Assembly: GCA_964541895.1 (NCBI GenBank)
Contig: CAZISM010000043.1
Location: 1 to 40,650 of the forward strand
Reading direction: 5' to 3'
Length of the DNA stretch: 40,650 nt
From: CAZISM01 sp964541895
Lineage (GTDB): Bacteria; Zhuqueibacterota; Zhuqueibacteria; Residuimicrobiales; Residuimicrobiaceae
Of the stretch, positions 20,801-30,668 are shown one piece after another. The notes under the pieces are model-generated. The model did not search any database, was not told where the DNA came from, and saw only the letters and a list, made by a program, of their open reading frames with translations. Both the position numbers and the translations under genes were made by a program. Position 1 is the stretch's first letter, and each line of letters starts with the position of its first letter.

Positions 20801-23800
20801 CGTCGGTGTCGCTGGAAAAATCCATTGCGACCGGCTGGACCGTGCAGCGGCTGCAAGCCACGGACAGCACGATCCAATTTGCGCTCACCGGCCCGGGTCT
20901 GGTAAAATCCGGCGCCCTGGCTTTTCTCAACGGCAAGGTAAAGTCCGCAACCACCAGCGGCCAATCCGGCTCACTGATTTTTATAAACGCCATCGTCAAC
21001 CAGGGCCGCATTCCGGTGGATCTGCAGAACGGCCGGGTGACAGTGGTGAATTTGACCAAGCCTGCCTTCACCGCCGGACCGGTGACAAAGGATATCACCG
21101 CCCATGCGGCCACCATCAGTTGGCAAAGCAACAAAACATGCCGCAGCCGGACCCAGTACGGAGCGACCGTGGCCTATGGTTTTGCGGTCGAGCGCACTCT
21201 GCTGGCGCAAGAGGAGCAGGTCACCCTCACCGGGCTGGCAGCCAAAACGAGCTATCATTTCCGCGTCGGTTTGTGGGACAGCCTGGGTCAGGGCCCGGTG
21301 TGGAGCAGTGATGCTGTTTTCACCACCCTGGCCGAGTCCGCCCTTACCCTGGGAGTGACCGTGCCGGATACCAGCGCCATGCAGGCCGCTACCGTATCAC
21401 TGCCCATCCGTATCACCCCGGTCAACGGCATGGGGCTTCGCAGCGTCGGTTTTGATGTAACGTACAACGCTGCTGATGTATCTCCGGCCGGTGTGACCAC
21501 GGCCGCGACGATGACGCAGGGATGGACGCAGAGTGTCTCCACGGTTTCGCCGGGAAAACTGACGGTGCGGCTGGAAGGCGGCAACGATCTGGCAGGAGCG
21601 GGCGTTCTCGTGCGCTTGCAGCTCAAAATCAGCGAAACAGCTCTGGTGGGCAAAACCACAACCGTGGCCCTGGAAAACATGCAATTCAACAACGGCCAGA
21701 TCAAACCGACCAGTCTGCACAACAGCATCGTCACCATCCTGGCTGCAGCGGCGCAGGATCCGGTTCACCTCGCACTGCCGGATACCAGTGTCTGGCCGCA
21801 GCGAACGGTCTTGCTGCCCGTACGAGTCACCGGCACAAAGAAACGGGTGCTGACGGAATGCAATCTGACCCTGCAGGTGGATCCGGCCATCGCATCCATC
21901 ACCGGCATCGATACCACAGCCGCGGTTCTGGGCGGCTGGCCCGAAATAACCGCCACCCTGGGCTCCGGACAGATTCAGATTAAAGCAAAAGGCAATCGTT
22001 CCGCCCTTGCTGACGGCGTGCTGCTGTATGTGAAAGCCCAGACACAATCATGGCTGAGCAGCGGTCAATCCTCAGCGCTGACGCTGAAAGAAATCTCTGT
22101 GCTTCCTGCTGCCATATCGGTGCAGCGACAGGATGGTGTGCTCCGCATCAGCAAACGTGCAGACGCCATCTGGGGACGCGTGATCAACGTAACCAGCTCA
22201 AAGGGATTGGATTCCACCCTGGTCATTCTGACGGACAAAAGCGGCAAGTCCCTGCAGCAGTCAGCGGACAAGCAGGGGTACTTTATCTTCACCGGCCTTG
22301 CCGTTGGTCAAACTTTTGCGCTCACCGCCAGCCGCTCCGGATTTGTGCAGCAGACCGCTCTCACCGGTTTGAATACCGGCAGTGAAAATCTAGTCGTCAG
22401 GATGGAACCTCTGAGCGGCACACTGGCAGGTATTGTAACCGACGCCGGCAACGAGCCGGTCGCGCAGGCGCTGGTGGTCGCGGATAACGGCGCCGGCAGT
22501 TTCGCTTCAGCCAGCACAGACTCCAGCGGCCGCTTTCTCCTGCAGGGCCTGCTCAAGACGACCCCCTATCAGATTCGTCTGAGCAAATTCGGATATTTGG
22601 ATTTGTCCGTCAGCCACCTGGCGGACGGCGCCACTCTGCAGCTGCGCATGCAGGTGCACTATGTCACGCTCCGCGGTCGCGTGGTGCTGCAGGACAGCAG
22701 CGCAGCCAAGGACGTTGAGGTGCGGGTTCTCGCAGCAACGACCGGTCAGCTCCTGCACACGACAAAAACAGACGCCTCGGGATCGTTTCTCATCTCTACG
22801 CTGAAAGCGGGAGAGGATATCGTCACCGCCATCAAATCCGGCTACCTCTGCGAACCGGAACAGCAGCGCTACAGCATGGCGCCCGGACAAACCTACTCGA
22901 TCCGCTTCACCCTGCTGGTGGCCAAACTGGATCACATCCTGGTGCAGGGCTCAGACCTGGTCGCCAACCACCAGACAGCGCGATACACCTATACCGCCCT
23001 GACCGCGGATAATAAACAGATGACCTTGAGCAGCGTACAATGGTTGCTGACGCCGGCGCAGGCCGGAACCATACAAAACGGCCTCCTGCAGCCGAGCCGC
23101 GATTATCTGGGTGAAGCGGTGGTGGGCGTAAAAGCGGACAATGGCGCCGTATCGGCGACGCGGCGCATCAGCCTGTATGCGCTGGTGGATCAGAACAGCC
23201 AGCGTTCGTTCGTCACAGCCGGCGGCGCCCGCCTGGATGTGCAACCAGGCTGTTTTCAGGAGGCTCAACAGCTCAAATTCGAAGCCGTCGAGCTGTCTGC
23301 GCTGAAGCGGGACTCTCGCACCGCCACGGCTGTCAGTGCGGGCTTTAAATTCCTGCCGGAAGGCTATCTGCTGGCCAAGCCGGTCACTGTGTTCTTGCCT
23401 GGCGAACCGACAGCGGCTGACAACAGCATCGGCGTATGGGAAAAAGAATCGGCGGAATGGCGACTGCTCGAGCAGGTGCGGTCAAAAGCCGGGGGACTCG
23501 AAGCGGACACCGAACAGCTCGGCACTTTTGCGGTGCTGCAGCCATCCAGGCCACTGGCGATCCGGCAACTCCAATTCCTGCCCAATCCCTTTTCGCCGGA
23601 CGTGGATTCGGATCTGGACGGCCACCCCGGTTTAACGATTCAGTTGAGCGTCACCTCACAGAACAGTCGCATGCCGCTGGTGACCGTGCAGGTGTACGCC
23701 ATGGACGGCCGCCNNNNNNNNNNNNNNNNNNNNNNNNNNNNNNNNNNNNNNNNNNNNNNNNNNNNNNNNNNNNNNNNNNNNNNNNNNNNNNNNNNNNNNN

Positions 23801-24047
23801 NNNNNNNNNNNNNCAGAACAGTCGCATGCCGCTGGTGACCGTGCAGGTGTACGCCATGGACGGCCGCCTGATCCGGGCGTTGCTGGAGGATCAACCGGTG
23901 GCCAAGGCCAGGACCGAATCTATTTACTGGGATGGCAGGACGGAACAAAGGCTGCTGGCGCGGAACGGCCGCTACCTGATCAAGGTCACGGTAAAAGACG
24001 GCCAGAACAGTGTGGAACGATTGGCTACGGTGGTATTGGTAAGATAA
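17872..24047 (+). CDS. Giant surface protein with seven cohesin-like modules, FN3 repeats and T9SS-type sorting domain (split by a scaffold gap)
   Basis: A signal peptide (about 1-18) opens the protein. Five tandem units of about 225-230 residues follow, each a cohesin-like domain plus an FN3 domain; FN3 starts are near residues 153, 378, 608, 836 and 1064. Two more cohesin-like domains follow (about 1157-1425), then three carboxypeptidase-regulatory-like repeats (about 1430-1680), an Ig-like region and a ZU5-like segment (about 1785-1890). The C-terminal sorting/FlgD-like domain contains LPNPFSPD and ends in VVLVR. The reading frame is broken by 100 N at 23714-23813, but 55 bp immediately before and after the N run are identical. 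Removing one copy and the N run leaves exactly 2007 codons, giving a 2006-residue protein. It may act as a scaffold for dockerin-bearing partners such as the upstream product. Confidence 0.87.
23714..23813. other. Scaffold gap (100 N) flanked by a duplicated 55-bp overlap
   Basis: Bases 23659-23713 and 23814-23868 are identical over 55 bp. This is the signature of two contigs that overlap but were joined with a placeholder. The real sequence very probably has neither the N run nor the second copy. Confidence 0.9.
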
Positions 24048-24048
24048 T

Positions 24049-24993
24049 ATGCGCAGAACAGTGAAAAAATATGTGCCGACGCGATGGTGGCTCAGCGCCT
24101 GGCTTTTACTCGTCGCCGGCAGCAACGGCCAGGATCTGGCCCATCTTCCCGGTGCTTTTTACAACATCGGCTACGGCGCCAGAGCCATGGCCATGGGTGG
24201 TGCCTGCACGGCCCTTTCCGATGATGCCTTTGGCGGGCTCTGGAATCCGGCCGGTCTCAGCCGGCTGACCGGTCCGGCAGCCGGGTTTTACTATATGAAA
24301 CAATTCGGCCTGGTTCCCTATCTCGCCGCTACCTATGTGCATCCGTTGCACTCCGCCGGCTGGACCCACGGCGAAGCGTTGCTGGTGTCCGGGGATGACG
24401 CCCTGCGCGAAACCATCCTGGCCTTTTCACTGGCAAAACAAATGGACCGGTACCTGGAGCATGCGACGCTGGGCGCTACGCTGCGCTATAAAAATGCCGC
24501 CTTCGGCAACAACAGCGACGGCGGCGACGGACAAATTCGCGGCAATGCGGTGGGCTTTTCTCTCGACCTGGGCATGCAGTACCGCTGCCAGGATCGAGTC
24601 GTCATTGGCCTGATGTGTGAAAACGTGCTTGATTTCGTCTCCTGGAACTCTTCCGGCAAAGGGACCTATCGCCAGTCCAGCCCCTTCGGCCTGGTCGCAG
24701 GTATCGCTTTTATCCAGCCCGGCAACTGGATGGTGTCCACAGATCTGGAAAAGTCGTTGTACCATGACACGGATGATCATGTGCGCATCGGCGTGGAAAA
24801 AACGCTGTTTTCCATGCTCTCCCTGCGCGGAGGTTTGCATTCGCCGTTGAGCGCAGCCGCCGAGCTCGATTACCATTGCGGCCTGGGGATCGCGCGAACC
24901 GCCTTCAGGCAAGCGCACGTGGGGTTGGACGTGGCCTATGTCATGGATGATGTGGAGAACACTCTGCGTTTTTCCCTGATCCTGGAATTTTAA
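24049..24993 (+). CDS. PorV/UPF0164-like outer-membrane protein
   Basis: 314 residues starting 1 nt after the stop of the multi-cohesin gene. A signal peptide (about 1-27, ending SNG-QDL) precedes the family hallmark FYNIGYGARAMAMGGACTALSDDAFGGLWNPAGL. The rest is predicted amphipathic beta strand, ending in a terminal SLILEF strand as in outer-membrane barrels. In Bacteroidota PorV shuttles T9SS cargo from the translocon to the attachment complex by binding sorting domains. Here a PorV-like protein directly follows two genes for sorting-domain proteins, so a dedicated cargo shuttle or attachment role is the natural inference. It could also be a generic UPF0164 barrel. It is the last gene of the plus-strand run and converges with the Tad operon. 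Confidence 0.82.
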   Translation: MRRTVKKYVPTRWWLSAWLLLVAGSNGQDLAHLPGAFYNIGYGARAMAMGGACTALSDDAFGGLWNPAGLSRLTGPAAGFYYMKQFGLVPYLAATYVHPLHSAGWTHGEALLVSGDDALRETILAFSLAKQMDRYLEHATLGATLRYKNAAFGNNSDGGDGQIRGNAVGFSLDLGMQYRCQDRVVIGLMCENVLDFVSWNSSGKGTYRQSSPFGLVAGIAFIQPGNWMVSTDLEKSLYHDTDDHVRIGVEKTLFSMLSLRGGLHSPLSAAAELDYHCGLGIARTAFRQAHVGLDVAYVMDDVENTLRFSLILEF

Positions 24994-25042
24994 TCCTCTT
25001 TGACTTGACCTGCCGCCGTTCAGGCCGCACCAACACGGCCGA

Positions 25043-26023
25043 TTAAAACAGTTTTGGCACAAAACGATAGGGAACGCGCAGACAATAGTCGCGATAGTGC
25101 TCGTCCTTGAACAGCAGCTGCTCTTCCGCGCGAACCCTCCAGAGCTGGCCGAAGAGGATCAGCAATATGGATGCACCGTTCAACCAGCCGGCGTTGCCGC
25201 ATAAAAACCCTGCATAAAACAGCATCTCGCCGCTATACAACGGATGGCGGATCCAGGCATAGGCGCCGTCGAACTTTAGCCTGCGCTTGGCCGGCACAAT
25301 GCCAAAACTTTTGCCAAGACTGAGCAGACCATACAGCATGACCGCAAAACCCACTGCCTGCAACACCATAGAGATGCCCTGCAGCACGGGATCGTGAACC
25401 GGCGCCGGCTTCAGGCTCATGGACAGGACCACTGTGGCCAGAGAAACGATCCAGTCCGACGGCCGCGCGGATGTATCTGAACTGGTTCGACGGGTGAGAA
25501 AAAAGAACACCAGCAGCGAATTGAACAGCAAGAGTCCCAGGCCAAACCACGAACCGGTGTGGACAACGCTGTAGAACGAGATCAACACAAAGCGAAACCA
25601 GAACACCGCCATAAAGAGATTGACCGGCAATTGGACCAGGTTGCGAAAGGCGGTCCAGCCCGGCTGGCTGGCGCGATCCGGTTCAATGATGACAAGGTCA
25701 CCCTCCCGGAACTGTTGCAGAGGCAAGACGCCGCTGCGGGCTTCGAGCACCGAGTGGGCCTTGTACGAAGACCAGAGGATTCCATTGGGCGGCACCGCGG
25801 CCTGGACATGGAGCAACCGGCCGCTGCTATCCAGAAAAAGAACGTCGATGGCCGTATCAAGGTAAAACGTGTGGATGGCACCGCAGGGGCGGAGGTGAAG
25901 CGCCGATGTCTGCAAAGCCCGGGCGTCAAGGCCGGAGAGGCCGGCGAGGCGGCTTTTCAAGGTATAGGCGGCAATGACCGGCACGGTCAACGCCACACCG
26001 CTGGTGGTGTTGCGAATCGCCAT
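25043..26023 (-). CDS. DUF192 domain fused to ICMT/PEMT-type membrane methyltransferase (Tad locus 1)
   Basis: 326 residues. Residues about 20-115 match DUF192: RLAGLSGL, then HLRPCGAIHTFYLDTAIDVLFLD, and a closing FREGDLVII. About five membrane helices follow (about 128-150, 155-180, 192-210, 225-245 and 270-300). The C-terminal part carries the isoprenylcysteine/phospholipid methyltransferase signature GAYAWIRHPLYSGE with a later RAEE...HYRDYCLRVPYRF motif, which together form the SAM site in that superfamily. It begins 20 nt after tadC and is the last gene of the Tad operon. A paralogue of identical length occupies the same place in locus 2. The methyl acceptor is unknown; a pilin or another Tad component is an inference from context. 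Confidence 0.85.
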   Translation of the reverse strand: MAIRNTTSGVALTVPVIAAYTLKSRLAGLSGLDARALQTSALHLRPCGAIHTFYLDTAIDVLFLDSSGRLLHVQAAVPPNGILWSSYKAHSVLEARSGVLPLQQFREGDLVIIEPDRASQPGWTAFRNLVQLPVNLFMAVFWFRFVLISFYSVVHTGSWFGLGLLLFNSLLVFFFLTRRTSSDTSARPSDWIVSLATVVLSMSLKPAPVHDPVLQGISMVLQAVGFAVMLYGLLSLGKSFGIVPAKRRLKFDGAYAWIRHPLYSGEMLFYAGFLCGNAGWLNGASILLILFGQLWRVRAEEQLLFKDEHYRDYCLRVPYRFVPKLF

Positions 26024-26043
26024 ATAGGACCCCGTCTGTTGCG

Positions 26044-26787
26044 TTATTTGGTGGCAATTTCAGAAAATGATTTAGACAAAGCGAGCATGCCGGGGCCCAG
26101 CAGCACGATAAAGAGCGCGGGCAGAATAAAGAGCACCAGCGGAAACAGCATTTTGATGCCGGCTTTGGCCGCCTGCTCTTCCATCTTTTGGCGCACGCGG
26201 GTTCGCAGCGAATCGGCCTGAATGCGCAAGGTGTCGGCAATACCGGTGCCGAGGCGGTCGGCCAGCACCAGCGCCCCCACAAGAATGCGCAGGCTTTCCA
26301 CCTTGTTGCGATCCGCCAGCCGGCGCAACGCCTTCTCCCGCGTCAGTCCGGTGCGCATGTCGTGATTGATCATGAGCAGCTCTTCGCTGAGCGCGCGGCT
26401 GCGCAGACGGATATCCTGNNNNNNNNNNNNNNNNNNNNNNNNNNNNNNNNNNNNNNNNNNNNNNNNNNNNNNNNNNNNNNNNNNNNNNNNNNNNNNNNNN
26501 NNNNNNNNNNNNNNNNNNCCGGCGTGCATCATGGCCTGCTGCAGGCGTGTCGGTTTTTTCTCATCCTGCAGCTTTTTGGACCCGCCCAGTTTGTTCAGCA
26601 GCCGTTCAAGACCGTGCCCTTTGGCTGCTGACCGTTTCACCGGATTGATGTTCTGCACGGCCTCGGCAGCCACCTGCATCGTTTGCAGACGGCGATTGGC
26701 CGGATCGTTCTTTTTTCGAAGGAGCGACAACACCCACAGCGTGGAAAAAAAGACGGTAAGAAAGATGAGAGCAAGATAGACCAGCAT
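26044..26787 (-). CDS. tadC: Tad pilus inner-membrane platform protein TadC (locus 1, split by a gap)
   Basis: T2SS F-domain protein of the Tad system. It has an N-terminal membrane helix, the conserved block DIRLRSRALSEELLMINHDM, the TadC hallmark ADRLGTGIADTLRIQADSLR, and a hydrophobic C terminus LFPLVLFILPALFIVLLGPG. The middle is lost in 100 N (26419-26518). Alignment by eye with the intact 312-residue paralogue at 38156-39094 indicates about 98-99 missing residues (about 295 nt), so the N run underestimates the gap. Both flanks stay in one frame, as that length predicts. With TadB it forms the membrane base that the TadA ATPase drives. tadB ends 9 nt upstream. Confidence 0.9.
   Translation of the reverse strand: MLVYLALIFLTVFFSTLWVLSLLRKKNDPANRRLQTMQVAAEAVQNINPVKRSAAKGHGLERLLNKLGGSKKLQDEKKPTRLQQAMMHAXXXXXXXXXXXXXXXXXXXXXXXXXXXXXXXXXXQDIRLRSRALSEELLMINHDMRTGLTREKALRRLADRNKVESLRILVGALVLADRLGTGIADTLRIQADSLRTRVRQKMEEQAAKAGIKMLFPLVLFILPALFIVLLGPGMLALSKSFSEIATK
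26419..26518. other. Scaffold gap (100 N) inside tadC
   Basis: The flanks are not duplicated, so sequence is really missing. Comparison with the tadC paralogue suggests about 295 nt. Confidence 0.85.
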
Positions 26788-26796
26788 AGAGGCCTC

Positions 26797-27764
26797 TTAT
26801 TCAAAATTCAAGCGTACGATTTTGCGGATGGTGATCACGCCGACAACCTGCAACACCGCTCCGGTCAGCAGCATATATCGTCCGGCCTGTTCGGTGAACA
26901 GGGGTTGCAGGTAAGAGGGATTGATCGCCGAAATGATCAGCAGAAACATGATGGGCAGCGAACTGAGAACCCAGGCCGACAATCGACCCTGGGCCGTATA
27001 GACCTGAATCTGACCGGTCAGCTTAAAGCGCTCGCGTATGGTGTAGCTGATTTTTTCCAGAATCTCTGTCAGGTTGCCGCCGGTTTCACGCTGCAGCATC
27101 ACAGCGGTGACGAAAAGTTTCAGATCAGCGCTCGGTATCCGTTCGGAAAGGTGGATGAGACACTCTTTGATGGGCCGGCCCAGGTTGTGTTCTTCGAACG
27201 TTTTGCGAAACTCGCTGCCGACCGGTTCCGGCGCTTCCATAGCCACCAGCTGCAGCGCTTTGCTGAACGCATGGCCGGCGCGCAGGGCGCCGATCATCAT
27301 ATCAATGGCATCCGGAAAAGCCCGGCTGAACGATTTAAGCCGCATGTTGACGCGCATCTTGAGAAACAGCACCGGCGCCAGCCCCAAACCGATACCCGCC
27401 AGAATCCCCAACATCGTATGATGGGTTTTGACGCCGATCAGGACGCCCAGCATCGCCCAGATGATCATAAGAATGAACAGGGGGCCCACCGTCGGCGGCA
27501 GGTCAGCCTGTTCCAGCATCTTTTGCAGCGTCTTCGAGATCCGCGTTTTTTCCAGCAGCCGGTTTAAAACGGGGATGCGGCTGAACTCGGTTTCGCGGAC
27601 GACAAAAGGGACCTCCCCGGAAAGGCCGAACTGTGAGTCGTTGACCTGTTCCAGCCGTTGGCTGATGCGAAATCCCTCTGACAGGAAGCGGCGGTAATAC
27701 CAAAAGTACATGGCGATGCCGCAAAAGGTAACTGAAAGAAAAGTGGCAATAACGATAAAAGTGA

Positions 27765-27768
<4 letters not shown>
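26797..27768 (-). CDS. tadB: Tad pilus inner-membrane platform protein TadB (locus 1)
   Basis: 323 residues with an N-terminal helix (about 2-24), a pair of helices around 90-130, and C-terminal helices near 265-320. The T2SS F domain has FPDAIDMMIGALRAGHAFSKALQLV and QRETGGNLTEILEKI, both typical of TadB. It works with TadC as the platform for Flp pilus assembly. The start overlaps the tadA stop by 4 nt (27765-27768), so they are translationally coupled. It is highly similar to and the same length as the locus 2 copy at 39104-40075. Confidence 0.94.
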
Positions 27769-29171
<1,403 letters not shown>

Positions 29172-29174
29172 ATC

Positions 29175-30404
29175 TTATCCCCGTGTCGCAAATAGCTTTT
29201 TCAGTAATCCCGGCCGGGTTTTTTCGTCGCCGGCCGAATCGACCACATTCAAGGTTCCGTTGAATTGTTCGAGCATTTCGTTCAGACTGGTGCTCAAACG
29301 GGATTTGGGCAGGCTCTGGCTCAACGGGATACCCTCGTTGATGGAACGAATCAGAGAGCCATAATCCTGATTGGGAATACGCCAGAAAATCGCCTGCCCG
29401 ATGGTCCGTTCGACGGTGTGCACATCCAGCGAATCGTGGGCCTGATGCCGGTTCATGATCAGGTACACTTTGTCCGAGCCGTAGCCCAAACGATGAAACA
29501 GCTCCAGGCAGCGCTTGGCGTTGTACACCGCCGGAACATCAAAGGTGAACAGCGGCATGATGATGTCCGCCTCATCCAGCAATTTCAGCGTCAACTCATC
29601 AAACAGGGGCGGCGTATCGACGACGATGTAATCGAACATGACGCGCAGCATGTTGAGCACAGGCTGAACGTGGGCCGGCTTGATGGCTTCGGCATCCTCC
29701 ATACGGCCCGGCCCACCCAGAAAATAAATCCCGTTATCGGCTTTGGGCAGCACGCTTTTTACCAGCACCGGATCGATGTCTTCGATGTGATGGACCTGAA
29801 TGTCCTGAATATGATGCACGATATCGACCATGGAATACTGCGGCTGGATGTTCAGGAACAGGCCGGCCTGGCCCAGTTGAAAGTTCCAGTCCAGCAACAA
29901 CACCTCCCGTTTGCTGCGTTCCTGCATCACCACCCCGAGATTGGTTGCCAGCGTGGTGGTGCCGACGCCGCCTTTGACGCCGAACAGCGACAGCACCTTG
30001 CCCCGTTTCAACTGTTGACTGGCCTGCTTTTTCGCACGCAGCGCCGTCTGGATGCCGTGTTGCAGCTCTTCCAGCCGAAACGGTTGCACCCAAAATTCGC
30101 GGGCGCCGGCACGCATGGCGCTTATGATCAGATCCGGCCGGGCATGCGAGGCGGTGACAAAAAGAAAACAATCCGGATATCCCTGGGTGATTTTTTCCGC
30201 CCCCTTGAGGGCCTGTTCTTCATCAGGATTCAGATTGAGCACCACCACGTCCGGATCGTATTTCTTGATCAGCAACAATCCCTTGCCCACCTCCGGGCTT
30301 TCATCGACCACGGTGACGTGGGAGATCTGTGCCAGCGATGTCTTGAGCGCCTGGGTGGCGGCATCGTCGCCGCCGATGAGCAGTATGGCAAGATCCTGAT
30401 TCAT
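29175..30404 (-). CDS. cpaE: Tad localisation protein TadZ/CpaE (ParA/MinD-type ATPase)
   Basis: 409 residues. The N-terminal receiver-like domain (about 1-125) has Asn at the position expected for the phospho-acceptor (VVVLNLNPDEE, about 54-64), so it is a pseudo-receiver as in other TadZ proteins. The ParA/MinD ATPase follows, with the deviant Walker A KGGVGTTTLATN at about 144-155 and DTPPLFDEL further on. TadZ marks the site where the pilus machine assembles. The gene lies between the gapped tadG and tadA in the usual Tad order. Confidence 0.92.
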   Translation of the reverse strand: MNQDLAILLIGGDDAATQALKTSLAQISHVTVVDESPEVGKGLLLIKKYDPDVVVLNLNPDEEQALKGAEKITQGYPDCFLFVTASHARPDLIISAMRAGAREFWVQPFRLEELQHGIQTALRAKKQASQQLKRGKVLSLFGVKGGVGTTTLATNLGVVMQERSKREVLLLDWNFQLGQAGLFLNIQPQYSMVDIVHHIQDIQVHHIEDIDPVLVKSVLPKADNGIYFLGGPGRMEDAEAIKPAHVQPVLNMLRVMFDYIVVDTPPLFDELTLKLLDEADIIMPLFTFDVPAVYNAKRCLELFHRLGYGSDKVYLIMNRHQAHDSLDVHTVERTIGQAIFWRIPNQDYGSLIRSINEGIPLSQSLPKSRLSTSLNEMLEQFNGTLNVVDSAGDEKTRPGLLKKLFATRG

Positions 30405-30441
30405 GTGGGATAATTCATCCTGGTTGCACGTGTTATGCTGA

Positions 30442-30658
30442 TTATAACAGCAGACGAACCTGATACAGCATGGAAACGCCGTTGCCGNNNNNNNNNNNNN
30501 NNNNNNNNNNNNNNNNNNNNNNNNNNNNNNNNNNNNNNNNNNNNNNNNNNNNNNNNNNNNNNNNNNNNNNNNNNNNNNNNNNNNNNNCCGATCAGCACGG
30601 CCAGACCAAACGCCGTGGTAGCCAGGATATGGCCTTCTTCTTTTTGCAGGCGTTTCAT
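30442..30658 (-). CDS. tadG: TadG-like Flp pilus assembly protein (only both ends present; split by a gap)
   Basis: The N terminus MKRLQKEEGHILATTAFGL starts at 30658, 10 nt after the secretin stop. It matches the TadG-type hydrophobic start (Gly-His then a long apolar helix). The body is lost in 100 N (30488-30587). Beyond the gap, the frame giving GNGVSMLYQVRLLL and a stop at 30442 looks like a genuine pseudopilin-type C terminus. It is out of frame with the N-terminal part if exactly 100 nt are missing, so the real gap should be a multiple of three. The alternative frame stops at 30401 and overlaps cpaE by 4 nt but encodes an unlikely polar tail. TadG proteins are usually several hundred residues long, so most of the gene is unseen. 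Confidence 0.7.
30488..30587. other. Scaffold gap (100 N) inside tadG
   Basis: No sequence is duplicated at the edges. Family length and the frame mismatch indicate that the true gap is larger than 100 and a multiple of three. Confidence 0.7.
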
Positions 30659-30668
30659 TTTAGCACGC

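Noticed and set aside
18328..21151. Regularly spaced similar sequences suggestive of a CRISPR-like or tandem DNA repeat
   Set aside because: The 675-690-nt period reflects cohesin-FN3 protein modules; the DNA copies are diverged and lie within one reading frame.
23436..24047. A separate gene starting after the scaffold gap
   Set aside because: The segment is the C-terminal sorting domain of the multi-cohesin protein; the apparent split comes from the duplicated 55 bp and N run.
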